From the NCBI GenBank assembly GCA_947589635.1, contig CANQCC010000004.1, positions 1 through 34,145 of the forward strand: DNA of 34,145 nt, in the 5' to 3' direction. Shown here piece after piece: positions 1 to 9,204 of the stretch. How positions within the stretch are numbered: position 1 is the first letter of the stretch; each line of letters starts with the position of its first letter. This stretch comes from an uncultured Clostridia bacterium. GTDB taxonomy: Bacteria > Bacillota > Clostridia > Christensenellales > CAG-917. The notes under the pieces were generated by a model. It was not told the origin of the DNA. It saw nothing but the letters and a program-made list of their open reading frames with translations, and made no database searches. The position numbers and the translations under genes were made by a program.

Positions 1-73
1 GAGCGTACTTAAGCGTACGTGACTTGCAGCCCTGCGGGTTTTTCGCGAAGTAATTGGCGTTTACACGCGGTTT

Positions 74-1189
74 TTAGATGACTTTGCCTTTGACAACGAC
101 CATAGGATAAGACTCATACCCGCTCAGCGTGCGGCCGGACTGGATGATGACGTCCTTATCGGTGATGGTGTAGTCCAAAGAGGCGCCGTCCATGATGATG
201 GAGTCCTCCATAATGATGGAGTTACGGATGACGGCTCCTTTGCCGACCTTGACGGAGCGGAAGAGGATGGAATTTTCCACGGTGCCGTCGATGACGCAGC
301 CGTCGGCGATAATGGAGTTTTTGACGTTAGCGCCCTCTTTATACTTGGCGGGGACGCTGTCTTTGACCTTGGTGAGGATGGTGGAGTGTCTGTAGAAGAG
401 CGCTTCGCGGACTTCGGGATCGAGCAGCTCCATACTGCGCTTGAAGTAGGTGGGGATGCGGTCGATGACGGCGACGTAGTCCTTGACCTCATAGTTCATG
501 ATGTACAGCTCGTCGAGTTTCTTTTGCAGGATATCCTTCTCAAAGTCGTATGCGCCGTGGGCGTACGCGTTGTCGACGAGGGAAATGAGCAGATCCTTCT
601 TGATGAAGTAAATGTTGAGGTTGCAAAGCTGCTTGCCCGTATCGCTCGCGACGGGATAGCGCATGTCCGTTATGCGGTTATTTTTGTCGTGGCTGATGAT
701 GATCTTGCGGGGATTGGTGTCGTCGGTGTTGTAGGTGAGCACGGTGATATCCGCGCCCTTCGCGATGTGAAATTCCTCAACCGCCTCAAAGTCTATGTTG
801 AAGGCGATATTTGTGTTTGCGATGACGACATATTCCTCGCTGGCGTCCATCATGAAGCCGCGCAGGGTGTAAAGCGCCTCGATCTTGCCCTTGTAGACGT
901 CGTGCGCGCTGTTGAACACAAAGGGCGGGAAGACCGTGATGCCGCTGTTTTTGCGGTTGAGGTCCCAGTCGCGGCCCATGCGGATGTGGTCCATAAGGGA
1001 GTTATAGTTGTTTCTTGTGACGATGCCTATCGTGGTGATGTTGGCGTGCACAAGGTTGGAAAGCGCAAAATCTATAAGGCGATATCTGCCTCCGAAAGGC
1101 AGGGACGCCGTGGTGCGATGAATTGTGAGGTCATTGAGGTGATTTTCCGCGTCGGATGTGAACAGAACGCTCATAGTATGGTTTTTCAT
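74..1189 (-). CDS. glgD: GlgD, ADP-glucose pyrophosphorylase-like regulatory subunit
   Basis: 371 aa, the usual GlgD length. The N-terminal two thirds is a nucleotidyltransferase fold (SLPFGGRYRLIDFALSN) and the C-terminal third a left-handed beta-helix with hexapeptide-type repeats (VKNSIIADGCVIDGTV). The GGxGTRL nucleotide loop and the GDHIYK metal/catalytic segment seen in the adjacent GlgC are both missing; the latter position reads NTNIAFNID. The protein is therefore probably not catalytic and instead modulates GlgC, as known for Bacillus-type GlgCD. It is the last gene of glgB-glgC-glgD, 13 bp after glgC, with a strong GGGAGGT ribosome site 6 nt before the ATG. No convincing terminator is seen in the 73 bp between its stop and the window edge. 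Family assignment is certain; the regulatory role is inferred. Confidence 0.95.
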   Translation of the reverse strand: MKNHTMSVLFTSDAENHLNDLTIHRTTASLPFGGRYRLIDFALSNLVHANITTIGIVTRNNYNSLMDHIRMGRDWDLNRKNSGITVFPPFVFNSAHDVYKGKIEALYTLRGFMMDASEEYVVIANTNIAFNIDFEAVEEFHIAKGADITVLTYNTDDTNPRKIIISHDKNNRITDMRYPVASDTGKQLCNLNIYFIKKDLLISLVDNAYAHGAYDFEKDILQKKLDELYIMNYEVKDYVAVIDRIPTYFKRSMELLDPEVREALFYRHSTILTKVKDSVPAKYKEGANVKNSIIADGCVIDGTVENSILFRSVKVGKGAVIRNSIIMEDSIIMDGASLDYTITDKDVIIQSGRTLSGYESYPMVVVKGKVI

Positions 1190-1202
1190 ATTTCTACCTC
1201 CC

Positions 1203-2399
1203 TTAGCCGAGCATTTCGTTTGCGCCCACTATGGCGCCTTCCGGCAGTTGATATCCGGGGCCGATGACGCTTATCTTCCACTCGCCGGGGCGGCACTTTT
1301 CAAGCGTCTCGCCCACGACGGCGTTTTTGCCGACTACCGCGTCCCAGCCGACGATGCTGTATCTGACGTCCGCTCCGTCCTCGATGACGGCGCCGGGCAT
1401 GATTATGGACGCCTCGACGTACGCGCCCTCGCCTATCGTGACGGAGTGCGAGACTATGCTGTCGCGCACGGTGCCCTTAATCACGGTGCCTTCGGAGATG
1501 AAGCAGTTTGAGACCTTGCCCGTAGGCGTGATGAACTGAGGCGGCTCCGCATTGTTGCGCGCGTAGATCTTCCACTTGTCGTCGTCAAGATTGAGCTCGC
1601 TGCCGTAAAGGATGTCCATGTTCGCCTCCCACAGAGAGGATATCGTGCCGACGTCCTTCCAATAGCCGTCAAACTGATACGCAAACAGGCGCTGATTGTC
1701 CGCGAGCATTTTGGGGATTATGTTCTTGCCGAAGTCGTTTTCGGAATTCTTGTCCGCCTCGTCGTCCACGAGGTACTGACGCAGTTTCGCCCAAGTGAAG
1801 ATGTATATGCCCATAGACGCCTTGTTGCTGCGCGGGTTTTTAGGCTTCTCCTCAAATTCTTCGATCTGTTTTGTGCCCTTCTTGAGGTTGAGTATGCCAA
1901 AGCGGCTTGCCTCCTCGATGGGAACGTCCCTGACGGCGATGGTGCAGTCCGCGTTGTTCTTCTTGTGTTCGGCAAGCATGTCGCTATAGTCCATCTTGTA
2001 GATGTGGTCGCCGCTTAAAATAACGACGTAGTCGGGATCGTAGTTGTCGATGAAGTCTATGTTCTGATAGATCGCATTGGCTGTGCCCTTGTACCACTCG
2101 CCCGATTTGGCGCCCATGTACGGCGGAAGCACGTAGATGCCGCCGCTCAATCTGTCAAGGTCCCACGGCTGTCCGTTGCCGATGTATTGGTGCAGCTCGA
2201 AGGGTCTGTACTGCGTGAGCACGCCTATCGTATCAATGCCGCTGTTTATGCTGTTTGAAAGCGGAAAGTCAATGATGCGATACTTCGCGCCGAAAGGCAC
2301 CGCCGGCTTGGCGACGTTTGACGTGAGCACTCCGAGTCTTGTGCCCTGACCGCCCGCAAGCAGCATGGCAATGCACTCTTTCTTGGTATTTTTGCCCAT
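1203..2399 (-). CDS. glgC: Glucose-1-phosphate adenylyltransferase, catalytic subunit GlgC
   Basis: 398 aa. Makes ADP-glucose and pyrophosphate from ATP and glucose 1-phosphate, the committed step of bacterial glycogen synthesis in the cytoplasm. The N-terminus carries the nucleotide loop [15 protein letters not shown], followed by [11 protein letters not shown], the catalytic/metal segment [10 protein letters not shown] and the glucose-1-phosphate site EEKPKNP. The C-terminal beta-helix has repeated [14 protein letters not shown]-type turns. The start codon overlaps the glgB stop by one base (TAATG), with AAGGAGG 7 nt upstream inside glgB, so translation is probably coupled. It differs from neighbouring GlgD in keeping every catalytic motif. 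Confidence 0.97.
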   Translation of the reverse strand: MGKNTKKECIAMLLAGGQGTRLGVLTSNVAKPAVPFGAKYRIIDFPLSNSINSGIDTIGVLTQYRPFELHQYIGNGQPWDLDRLSGGIYVLPPYMGAKSGEWYKGTANAIYQNIDFIDNYDPDYVVILSGDHIYKMDYSDMLAEHKKNNADCTIAVRDVPIEEASRFGILNLKKGTKQIEEFEEKPKNPRSNKASMGIYIFTWAKLRQYLVDDEADKNSENDFGKNIIPKMLADNQRLFAYQFDGYWKDVGTISSLWEANMDILYGSELNLDDDKWKIYARNNAEPPQFITPTGKVSNCFISEGTVIKGTVRDSIVSHSVTIGEGAYVEASIIMPGAVIEDGADVRYSIVGWDAVVGKNAVVGETLEKCRPGEWKISVIGPGYQLPEGAIVGANEMLG

Positions 2400-4291
2400 T
2401 AATTATCCTCCTTATATTCGGGTTTCAAAAACATAACGCTGTTTTTGGGTATGTTTACTTTGATGGAATACGGCTGCCCGTGCGCGGGTTTTGCCGTAGC
2501 TCGGAAGGCGGGACGACGCTCCTCCTCTCCGCCGTATTTCTTAAGCGCGGAGAACAGATCCGCCTTGTAAGTTACGCATTCGGGCACGCCCATGACGTAT
2601 TTGAGCCTCTCCACGGGCGAGAAGTTGACCACGCATATCACGTACTCCCCGTCGGCGGCGCGGCGCACGAAGGACAGGATGTTTTGCGTGTTGTCGTCCA
2701 CGACTATCCACTTGAAGCCCTCATAGCTTGAATCCATTTGCCAGAGCGCCTTGTTTTCAAGATAGAACGCGTTGAGGTCCTTGACAAACTTCTGGAAAGT
2801 GCGGTGGCGCGGATAGTCAAGCAAAAACCAATCGAGTTGTTGCGCATAATTCCACTCTATAAATTGCGCGAACTCGTTGCCCATAAAGCTGAGCTTCTTG
2901 CCGGGATGCCCCATCATGTATCCGTAAAACGCCTTAAGCCCCTCAAACTTCTGATCGTAGTCGCCGGGGACTTTGTTTATCATGCTGCACTTGCCGTGCA
3001 CCACCTCGTCGTGACTGAGCGGCAAAATGTAATTCTCGCTGAACGCGTAGGTTATCGAGAATGTCAGTTTGTTGTGGTTGTCCTTCCTGAAGAAGGGGTC
3101 GAGAGAAAGATAACTGAGGCTGTCGTTCATCCAGCCCATATTCCACTTGAAGTTGAATCCGAGCCCTCCGTCGTAGGCGGGTTTTGTTATCATGGGATAG
3201 GCGGTGGACTCCTCCGCGATCGTGACCGCGCCGTGATACTTGCTGAGTATCGCGGTGTTCATCTGCTTGAGGAAATCCTTCGCCTCAAGATTGTAGTTGC
3301 CGCCGTATTGATTGGGCACCCACTCGCCCTCTTTCCTGCCGTAGTCGAGATAGAGCATGCTTGCCACCGCGTCGCAGCGTATGCCGTCGATGTGATAGAC
3401 GTCAAACCAGAACATCGTCGCGGATATCAGATAAGACTTGACCTCGTTTTTGCCGAAGTCGTACACGCAAGTGCCCCACTCCTTGTGCTCGCCCTTGCGC
3501 GGGTCGGCGTACTCGTAAAGAGGCGTGCCGTCAAATTGGCGCAGGCCTTGCTCGTCGCGCGGAAAGTGCGCGAGCACCCAGTCGAGGATGACGCCTATGC
3601 CCGCCCTGTGGCAGCGATCGATAAACTCCATAAGATCCTTCGGCGTGCCATAGCGCGACGTGGGCGCAAACATGCCCGTCACCTGATAGCCCCAACTTCC
3701 GTCGAAGGGATGCTCCGTGAGAGGCATAAGCTCGATGTGCGTATAGCCCATCTTCTTGACGTAGGGGATAAGGTCGTCAGCAAGGTCCTTATAATTGAAG
3801 ACGTTGCCGTCGGGATAGCGCCTCCAGCTGCCGAGGTGCAGCTCGTAAATGTTCATAGGACTGCCGTAGGGGTTGTAATTTTCCCTGTCGGTCAGCCATT
3901 TTCTGTCCTTCCAGCGATAGCCGCTTAGGTCATAAAGCTTGGACGCGTTTGCGGGCGCGGTCTCGAAGTGCAGGCCGTAGGGATCGCACTTCAGCGTGGT
4001 GTTGCCCTTCTGGTCGGTGATGGCGTACTTATATACGTCGTATTGCTTGAGCCCGGGGATGAAGGTCATGTGGATGCCGTCGTCCGTCTTTTCCATGACG
4101 TTTCTTGTGGCGTCCCACCCGTTGAAGTCGCCGACTACCGCGACGGAGGCGGCGTTGGGCGCCCAGACGTTGAAGTACCAGCCGTCGGCGCCGTCCTCCA
4201 CGCCCTTGCGGGGAGAAAACATCTTGTACGCCTGATAGTTGGTGCCCTCATGAAACAGATATGTAGCGTAACTGTCTTTAACAAGATTCAT
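2399..4291 (-). CDS. glgB: 1,4-alpha-glucan branching enzyme GlgB
   Basis: Introduces alpha-1,6 branches into glycogen; GH13 family. The protein has an N-terminal CBM48-type beta-sandwich ([23 protein letters not shown]), a catalytic barrel with nucleophile region [10 protein letters not shown] (Asp307 by this numbering), the acid/base region IAEESTAYP and transition-state region [13 protein letters not shown], and a C-terminal beta domain. The track ORF begins 13 codons upstream, but the ATG at 4291 ([11 protein letters not shown]) is preferred because GAGAGGA lies 4-5 nt before it and homologues start nearby. At 630 aa it is of normal GlgB length. It is the first gene of the glg operon, behind the promoter at 4355-4383. 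Confidence 0.96.
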   Translation of the reverse strand: MNLVKDSYATYLFHEGTNYQAYKMFSPRKGVEDGADGWYFNVWAPNAASVAVVGDFNGWDATRNVMEKTDDGIHMTFIPGLKQYDVYKYAITDQKGNTTLKCDPYGLHFETAPANASKLYDLSGYRWKDRKWLTDRENYNPYGSPMNIYELHLGSWRRYPDGNVFNYKDLADDLIPYVKKMGYTHIELMPLTEHPFDGSWGYQVTGMFAPTSRYGTPKDLMEFIDRCHRAGIGVILDWVLAHFPRDEQGLRQFDGTPLYEYADPRKGEHKEWGTCVYDFGKNEVKSYLISATMFWFDVYHIDGIRCDAVASMLYLDYGRKEGEWVPNQYGGNYNLEAKDFLKQMNTAILSKYHGAVTIAEESTAYPMITKPAYDGGLGFNFKWNMGWMNDSLSYLSLDPFFRKDNHNKLTFSITYAFSENYILPLSHDEVVHGKCSMINKVPGDYDQKFEGLKAFYGYMMGHPGKKLSFMGNEFAQFIEWNYAQQLDWFLLDYPRHRTFQKFVKDLNAFYLENKALWQMDSSYEGFKWIVVDDNTQNILSFVRRAADGEYVICVVNFSPVERLKYVMGVPECVTYKADLFSALKKYGGEEERRPAFRATAKPAHGQPYSIKVNIPKNSVMFLKPEYKEDN

Positions 4292-4346
4292 AAAATCCTC
4301 TCGCGCGCAAGCGACCCTTTGCGAGCGCACGCGCGCAAAATCATCA

Positions 4347-4383
4347 TTTGATATATTTTATCAAACTCTCGCAAAACTTACAA
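4347..4383 (-). promoter_or_regulatory. glgBCD promoter with overlapping inverted repeat
   Basis: On the minus strand TTGTAA (4378-4383), a 17-nt spacer and TAAAAT (4355-4360) form a good sigmaA-type promoter about 60 nt before glgB. An inverted repeat, TTTGATA-5 nt-TATCAAA (4347-4365), overlaps the -10 and could be an operator. The operator role is inference. Confidence 0.7.
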
Positions 4384-4474
4384 CAGTATGAGCAACATTT
4401 TTGCATTTTTGTTAAATTTGCACAAAACATTTTTGCAGAAAATGAAAATTTTTAAGAAAATGTCACAAATTTGC

Positions 4475-4503
4475 AAAAATTCGTTGAGTCGTCAACGGAT
4501 TTT
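4475..4503 (-). terminator. Rho-independent terminator of the histidine kinase operon
   Basis: In minus orientation AAAAT-c-CGTTGA, loop CGAC, TCAACG-a-ATTTTT makes an 11-bp stem with one mismatch ending in a T run, about 20 bp after the kinase stop. The remaining AT-rich stretch up to the glg promoter holds no gene that I can see. Confidence 0.65.
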
Positions 4504-4523
4504 CGTTCAATGCGCAAACATCG

Positions 4524-6242
4524 TCATTCTGCCGCGCGAGGCAGCAAAACCTCGAATATCGTATTGAACCCGTCCTGCGCGGGAAGCAGCGATATGCGCC
4601 CGCCGTGCGCCTCGATTATCTTCTTGCAAAGCGCAAGCCCAAGCCCCGTTCCCTGCTTGTTGCGGGATTTTTCCGCGACGACAAAGGGCTCGAAAATATC
4701 CGCGCGCGCCTCTTCGGGGATGCCGCCGCCGTTGTCTTCAAACAGCACGCGCACGCCGTTTTCGTCCTCGCGCGCCAATACCTTAAGCAGGCTCCCCTTC
4801 GGCGTATATTTGAAGAAATTGCCGACGATATTGTCCATGACTCTGATAAATTGCTCCTTGTCGAGCACGGCGTCTATGCGCTCCGGCACGTCGAGGTCGA
4901 GGTCATAGCCGTTTATCTCAAACTCGCCGTAGCGCGCGGCAAAATATGTGCGCAGGGTCTCGGCGACGTCCGTCTGCTGCGCGTTTAAGCGGAAGTCGGG
5001 ATGGTCAAGTTTGCTGTACTCATAAAACTCGTTGATAAGCTCGCCCATATGCTCCGCCTTGGATATTATCAGATTGAGGTATTTGGGTTTATCCTCCTCG
5101 CGGACAAGCCCGTCTCTCATCGCCTTTGAAAAGCCTTCTATCACGGTGATAGGGGTCTTCAGATCGTGCGAAAGTCCCGCTAGCATGCGTTGTCTGTCCT
5201 GTTCCAGCGCGTTTCGCTGCTCCTCGGTGGCGTTCAGCAGGGAGACCATCTCGTTAAAAGTGCCGATAAGCTGTTCGAAATCCTTGGAGCCCATGTACTC
5301 TATGCGCCCGCGGTAGCCGCTTTTGGCAAACTTGTCCATCGCGGAGTTGAGCGCCTGTATGGGGCGTTGAACGTGTTTGTTGATGTATCTGATGTAAAAA
5401 CCTATCGCGGTGATGAAAAGCGCGACTACGCCGACGATCATAATCGCCATAAACAGCCAGGGCGGAGTCGCCTCGCCGTCGTTGACGTCTAGGTATATCG
5501 CGTAGCACTTCCTGCCGTCCTTGCTTTCGAAATAGTATTTTTTCACGACCTCGCCGCGGTGGACGGGGTTGTAGACAAGCAGGTCGAATTCCCGCTGAGT
5601 AAATTCCGTCTTCCCCGCAAATTCCGGCATGGTGTTGCTAAGTACTTTCAGGTCGGAGCTTAAAAGCAGGTATTCGTCCGCGCTTTCGGAGCCGTTTTGA
5701 TAACTTTTTGAAATGAAGTAGTTGAAATCGCCTTCGGGGGTCTTGAAGTTGGTCGCGCGTATCTCCCCTCCGTTTGCGGGTTGGACGCAATTGATCTCGC
5801 CGAGGGTGTATTCGCGCGAGCCGCCCGAGCCGTATATCTTTTCCGCGGTCTCCGCGTCCACGACGTCAAGCCAGCCGCCGTTTCCGAGTATGACCTCCAG
5901 GGGGACGGAGGGCGAAGACGGATTGTTTTTAAGTTCCGTCTCGTAATCCGCTATGCTCTGCACGCTGACGTTGATGCGCTTGTTGGAGTTTGCCCAAAGC
6001 GCGGCGAGCACTATCAGCGCGGTCGCCGCCACCGTGATAAGCGTAAAAGTGGTAAAACTTCTGACCAGCAGCGCGAGGAAGCTGCGGTTGTCAAAATGGA
6101 CGATGTCCGAAAACTTCTTCTGCTGTCTTCTCGCCCTCCTCGAGGGACGGGATGGGGCTTCGTTTTGGGAATCGTCCTTGCCCGAGACTTCGCCCGCAGA
6201 GGCGGCCTCGTCATTCAACCGTGATTCTTCGTTTTCTGCCAT
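4524..6242 (-). CDS. Membrane sensor histidine kinase (HAMP/HisKA/HATPase)
   Basis: 572 aa. After a hydrophilic, acidic then basic tail (residues 1-45) come TM1 (about 50-72), an extracytoplasmic sensor domain of about 190 aa, TM2 (about 265-287) and a HAMP linker. The H box is GLSHDLKTPITVIEGF with phosphoacceptor His359; the catalytic part has the N box (DNIVGNFFKYTP), G1 (FEDNGGGIPEE) and G2 (GTGLGLALCKKII). It autophosphorylates and passes phosphate to the regulator encoded 27 bp upstream in the same transcript. The signal is unknown; the sensor region matches no domain I recognise. No clear ribosome site precedes the ATG, so translation may depend on the upstream gene. The acidic tail resembles those of the MscS and phosphoesterase proteins here. 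Confidence 0.93.
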   Translation of the reverse strand: MAENEESRLNDEAASAGEVSGKDDSQNEAPSRPSRRARRQQKKFSDIVHFDNRSFLALLVRSFTTFTLITVAATALIVLAALWANSNKRINVSVQSIADYETELKNNPSSPSVPLEVILGNGGWLDVVDAETAEKIYGSGGSREYTLGEINCVQPANGGEIRATNFKTPEGDFNYFISKSYQNGSESADEYLLLSSDLKVLSNTMPEFAGKTEFTQREFDLLVYNPVHRGEVVKKYYFESKDGRKCYAIYLDVNDGEATPPWLFMAIMIVGVVALFITAIGFYIRYINKHVQRPIQALNSAMDKFAKSGYRGRIEYMGSKDFEQLIGTFNEMVSLLNATEEQRNALEQDRQRMLAGLSHDLKTPITVIEGFSKAMRDGLVREEDKPKYLNLIISKAEHMGELINEFYEYSKLDHPDFRLNAQQTDVAETLRTYFAARYGEFEINGYDLDLDVPERIDAVLDKEQFIRVMDNIVGNFFKYTPKGSLLKVLAREDENGVRVLFEDNGGGIPEEARADIFEPFVVAEKSRNKQGTGLGLALCKKIIEAHGGRISLLPAQDGFNTIFEVLLPRAAE

Positions 6243-6269
6243 CAGATACCGTAAAAAGTCGCGCCGCCG

Positions 6270-6956
6270 TCAGTCTATCCTGTAGCCTATCCCGCGCACC
6301 GTCTTTATGTATTTGGGATTTTTGGGATCGTCCTCAAGTTTGTCGCGCAGGTTGGAGATGTGCACCATGACCGTGTTGTCGTCGGAGGAATAATATTCGC
6401 CGTTGACCTCCTCGTACAGCTGCATGCGAGTGAACACTTTGCCGGGGGTCTCCAAAAGCAGCGCGAGCAGTTTGTATTCCGTCGCGGTGAGCGAAATGGG
6501 AACTCCGCGCTTTTCAACCGTCAGTTGGCGCGTGTCGAGAGTAAGCTCCCCGTGCACGATCTTGCCGTCGTCGGAAGTGCCCGCGCCAAGATGATAAAAC
6601 CTCCTGAGCAGCGCGCTTACCCTCGCCGTCATCTCGAGAGGGCTGAACGGCTTGACCATATAGTCGTCCGCGCCTATGTTGAGGCCGAGCACCTTGTCGC
6701 TGTCCATGTGCGCCGCGGACAAAATGAGTATGGGGATGTTGCTTGTCTCGCGTATGCGGGCGATAAGCTCGTATCCGTTCATGCGCGGCATCATTATGTC
6801 GACTATGGCAAGGTCGACCTTTTCGCGCGAAAAGACGTCGAGCGCCTCCACGCCGTCCCGAGCGCGCAGCGTGGTGTGCCCCGCGTTTTCAAGATACAGT
6901 TTCAGCAATCCGACTATATCTTCGTCGTCTTCGGCAATCAGTATGTTAAAACCCAT
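6270..6956 (-). CDS. OmpR/PhoB-family response regulator
   Basis: 228 aa. An N-terminal receiver domain has the acidic pocket AEDDED, phosphoacceptor Asp53 (AIVDIMMPRMNG), a Ser/Thr-type switch residue at LILSA and Lys102 (DDYMVKPFSP). A C-terminal winged helix follows (LTATEYKLLALLLETPGKVFTRMQL ending TVRGIGYRID). It is a DNA-binding partner of the kinase downstream. Start: ATG at 6956 with AAGGAG 8 nt before it. The targets cannot be read from the sequence; the next operon downstream is glgBCD, but it has its own promoter, so a link is only a guess. Confidence 0.95.
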   Translation of the reverse strand: MGFNILIAEDDEDIVGLLKLYLENAGHTTLRARDGVEALDVFSREKVDLAIVDIMMPRMNGYELIARIRETSNIPILILSAAHMDSDKVLGLNIGADDYMVKPFSPLEMTARVSALLRRFYHLGAGTSDDGKIVHGELTLDTRQLTVEKRGVPISLTATEYKLLALLLETPGKVFTRMQLYEEVNGEYYSSDDNTVMVHISNLRDKLEDDPKNPKYIKTVRGIGYRID

Positions 6957-6977
6957 AAGATATTCTCCTTAGTCCCG

Positions 6978-7006
6978 ATTATATCATATATATCGCCATC
7001 CTGCAA
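6978..7006 (-). promoter_or_regulatory. Promoter of the response regulator-kinase operon
   Basis: Minus strand TTGCAG (7001-7006), 17-nt spacer, TATAAT (6978-6983). The predicted start is near 6971, giving a 5' leader of about 15 nt that begins at the ribosome site. It is back to back with the ispE promoter, 37 bp away. Confidence 0.75.
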
Positions 7007-7043
7007 ACGTCAACTTGAAACTTTGCCTATTTTTTGCGAGATG

Positions 7044-7072
7044 TTGAAAGTTTTCGCGTGAAATGTTAAAAT
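7044..7072 (+). promoter_or_regulatory. ispE promoter, predicted leaderless transcript
   Basis: TTGAAA (7044-7049), 17-nt spacer, TAAAAT (7067-7072). Only 6 nt separate the -10 from the ispE ATG at 7079, so transcription should begin on or beside the start codon. No ribosome site is present. Confidence 0.75.
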
Positions 7073-7078
7073 ATCAGC

Positions 7079-7858
7079 ATGCAAAAGGATGACTTCGGCG
7101 CAAAATTCGCGGCAAGCGCGCCCGCAAAATTCAACCTCTCTCTCGCGATAGTCGGAAAGAGAGGGGATATGCACGACCTCGATATGATTACCTGCCCTCT
7201 TGAAAAGATGACGGACGAGGCGCTGTTTTGCCCTTGCCCCGAAAACACGATAGAGATAATCTCCGCCTTCGACGGCTTCGACGAGGCGAGATTTTTATCC
7301 TTCTTCGCGCCAAAATACGCCGCCATCCTCTCCCGCTTCGGCGAGACGGGCAAAATCAGCCTCAGCATGGGCGTCCCCCTCGGCGCAGGGCTTGGCGGAT
7401 CGAGCGCGGGAATGGTCGCAACAATCAAGGCGATACAAAAATTCAGGCGTTCTAAAGGCATAGATGACGATATTGACGACGGGTTTTTGCTCTCTCTCGG
7501 CAGCGACGTCCCCGCGATGTATATGGGCGGAATGTTGCGCGTGCAAGGCGTGGGCGACAAACTTACGAGGATAGACGGCGAGGTCCCCTCCGTCGAGGTC
7601 TTCATCGCGGAAGGCGGCTCTTCCTCCGCGGATTGTTACAGGCTGTACGATAAAATGCTTGCGGCAGGCGATATCCCCTCTCCCCCTCCGCCTCCCGAGA
7701 CTTTGAAAGAGGCCCTAAAGCAGCTGAGAAACGACCTCTCTCTGCCCGCCGAGGCCCTCAATCCCAATATCCGCGCCCTTCGCGAGCGCCTGATGTCCGA
7801 GGGCAAACGCCCCGTCATGAGCGGCAGCGGCAGCGCGCTTGTAGTGATACGCGACTGA
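7079..7858 (+). CDS. ispE: 4-diphosphocytidyl-2-C-methyl-D-erythritol kinase (IspE)
   Basis: 259 aa GHMP kinase of the MEP isoprenoid pathway; it phosphorylates CDP-methylerythritol with ATP in the cytoplasm. Motif 1 is SAPAKFNLSLAIVGKR with the conserved Lys, motif 2 the ATP loop MGVPLGAGLGGSSAG, then LGSDVPAMYMGG with the catalytic Asp, and motif 3 SGSGSALVV near the C-terminus. It is somewhat shorter and more divergent than typical IspE (VGKRGDMHDLD in place of the usual GYHEI stretch), so another small GHMP kinase is possible but less likely. The start is set by the promoter geometry, with no Shine-Dalgarno. It is monocistronic. The usual low-GC neighbour veg is instead about 17 kb away in this window. 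Confidence 0.87.
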   Translation: MQKDDFGAKFAASAPAKFNLSLAIVGKRGDMHDLDMITCPLEKMTDEALFCPCPENTIEIISAFDGFDEARFLSFFAPKYAAILSRFGETGKISLSMGVPLGAGLGGSSAGMVATIKAIQKFRRSKGIDDDIDDGFLLSLGSDVPAMYMGGMLRVQGVGDKLTRIDGEVPSVEVFIAEGGSSSADCYRLYDKMLAAGDIPSPPPPPETLKEALKQLRNDLSLPAEALNPNIRALRERLMSEGKRPVMSGSGSALVVIRD

Positions 7859-7984
7859 ATACGCAAAAAGCCGAAAATCATATAAAAAATCGCATATAAA
7901 ATAATGCGTCCCGGGCCTTTTATCGCGTATAGATATTCTGAAAGCCTTTGTTTATCTTTTGAAGCCGCAAAATAAGTCCATTAA

Positions 7985-8013
7985 AAAACGACCTGCAAAT
8001 CGCAAGCCGTTTT
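7985..8013 (-). terminator. Terminator of the MscS gene (possibly bidirectional)
   Basis: On the minus strand AAAACGGCTTGC, loop GATTT, GCAGGTCGTTTT pairs over 12 bp (two G-U) and runs into TTTTTT, 22 bp after the mscS stop. Read on the plus strand it has two mismatches but could still serve ispE, for which no better terminator is seen in the 176-bp gap. Confidence 0.75.
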
Positions 8014-8035
8014 TGTTTATATTTTGCGCTATGCG

Positions 8036-9151
8036 TCACTTTCCCTCGAATCTTTCGGGCTGATTGAGGACGATCTGCGGGAAGGGGATGGAGATGTTGT
8101 TCTCGTCGAAGAGGATCTTGAACTCCCTGTTCATAGCGCGCTGGATGTCATACACATAATCCTCCTTGCAGGTCGCGACAAAGAACAGTTCCACGCCCGA
8201 CGCGCCCAGCGAGTTTATGCCCTTGTAGACTATGTCGCCCTTTATCTCGTAGGGGATGCGCGCCTTTATGGCGGCGAGGTTGTCGTTTATCACCTTTTCG
8301 ACGCGCGGGATGGATTCGCGATAATCTATGCTGATATAGCACTTCGCAAGAGAGTCCGCCTTTGTCTGATTGACGAGCGTGGTTATCTGCGAGTTGTTTA
8401 TGATGTTGACGTTGCCGCCCGCGTCTATTATCTTTGTGGTGCGGATGCCTATCTCCTGCACAGTGCCGCGCCAGTCGTTGACGATGACTATGTCGCCCAC
8501 TTCGAAGGAGCCCTCAAACACAAGGAATATGCCCGCGACGATATCGGCTACCAAACTCTGCGCGCCGAGGCCTATGACCAACGTGACAATCCCCGCGCTT
8601 GCGACGAGCGCCGCCGTATTGACCCCGAACGCCCCAAGCACTATCAGCACGGATGCGATCGCCACCACCCACTTGATGAAGCTTTCCATAAGTTTGGCGA
8701 TGGTTATGCCGCGCGGCGTGTGCGCAAACCCAAGCCTCATGATGAAGCGCAGTATCAGAGACACTATGGCGGCTATAGTGACGACGCGAATGCTCCTTAT
8801 GATGGCGGGGATCCAGCTTGAATAGACCGTGTTGATAAAGGAGTTGCCCGTCACGTCCTTGTCGAAGACGGAGCCCTCCGTGATCACGGTGCCGTCCTCA
8901 AGCACGGTCTCTTTGCCGAAGATCTGCGTCGCAAAGACCATGGACAGCACTGTCACCGCTATGCCGATGACAAGCAGGATAAGCCCCACTATCGTGGACT
9001 TTTTGATTTTCTTCTTTGCGGGAGCCGCCTCGTTTGAGACCTCGCCCGCCTCGATCTGATTTTCGCCCGTATTGGGAACGACTTCGCTCGTCTCGCTTAC
9101 GCTTTCGACGTCTTCGGGAGCGCCTGTCCCCTGTTTGATTTCCTCGCTCAT
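8036..9151 (-). CDS. MscS-family small-conductance mechanosensitive channel
   Basis: 371 aa. A hydrophilic acidic N-terminal tail (about 1-47) ends in a lysine cluster (AKKKIKK), then TM1 (about 53-75), an outer loop with acidic residues, TM2-TM3, and the MscS signature: pore helix ASAGIVTLVIGLGAQSLVADIVAG, then the beta domain FEVGDIVIVNDWRGTVQEIGIRTT, and an alpha/beta cytoplasmic domain to the end. It releases solutes on hypo-osmotic stress. Start supported by GAGGAG 5 nt before the ATG. It is probably monocistronic; the next gene upstream is separated by a repeat array. Confidence 0.92.
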   Translation of the reverse strand: MSEEIKQGTGAPEDVESVSETSEVVPNTGENQIEAGEVSNEAAPAKKKIKKSTIVGLILLVIGIAVTVLSMVFATQIFGKETVLEDGTVITEGSVFDKDVTGNSFINTVYSSWIPAIIRSIRVVTIAAIVSLILRFIMRLGFAHTPRGITIAKLMESFIKWVVAIASVLIVLGAFGVNTAALVASAGIVTLVIGLGAQSLVADIVAGIFLVFEGSFEVGDIVIVNDWRGTVQEIGIRTTKIIDAGGNVNIINNSQITTLVNQTKADSLAKCYISIDYRESIPRVEKVINDNLAAIKARIPYEIKGDIVYKGINSLGASGVELFFVATCKEDYVYDIQRAMNREFKILFDENNISIPFPQIVLNQPERFEGK

Positions 9152-9204
9152 ATATGCTCCTCGGCTCGCCGTTGCGCGAGCTCATATTGATTTTGATTTG
9201 TTTT

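Noticed and set aside
1-73. Terminator after glgD
   Set aside because: CCCTGCGGGTTTTT reads on the wrong strand and has only a 3-bp stem; no hairpin with a T run was found for the minus strand.
386-1267. 293-aa plus-strand ORF opposite glgD
   Set aside because: Antisense shadow of glgD with its residue bias; the opposite strand is a certain gene.
2738-3928. 396-aa plus-strand ORF opposite glgB
   Set aside because: Antisense shadow; glgB has all catalytic motifs.
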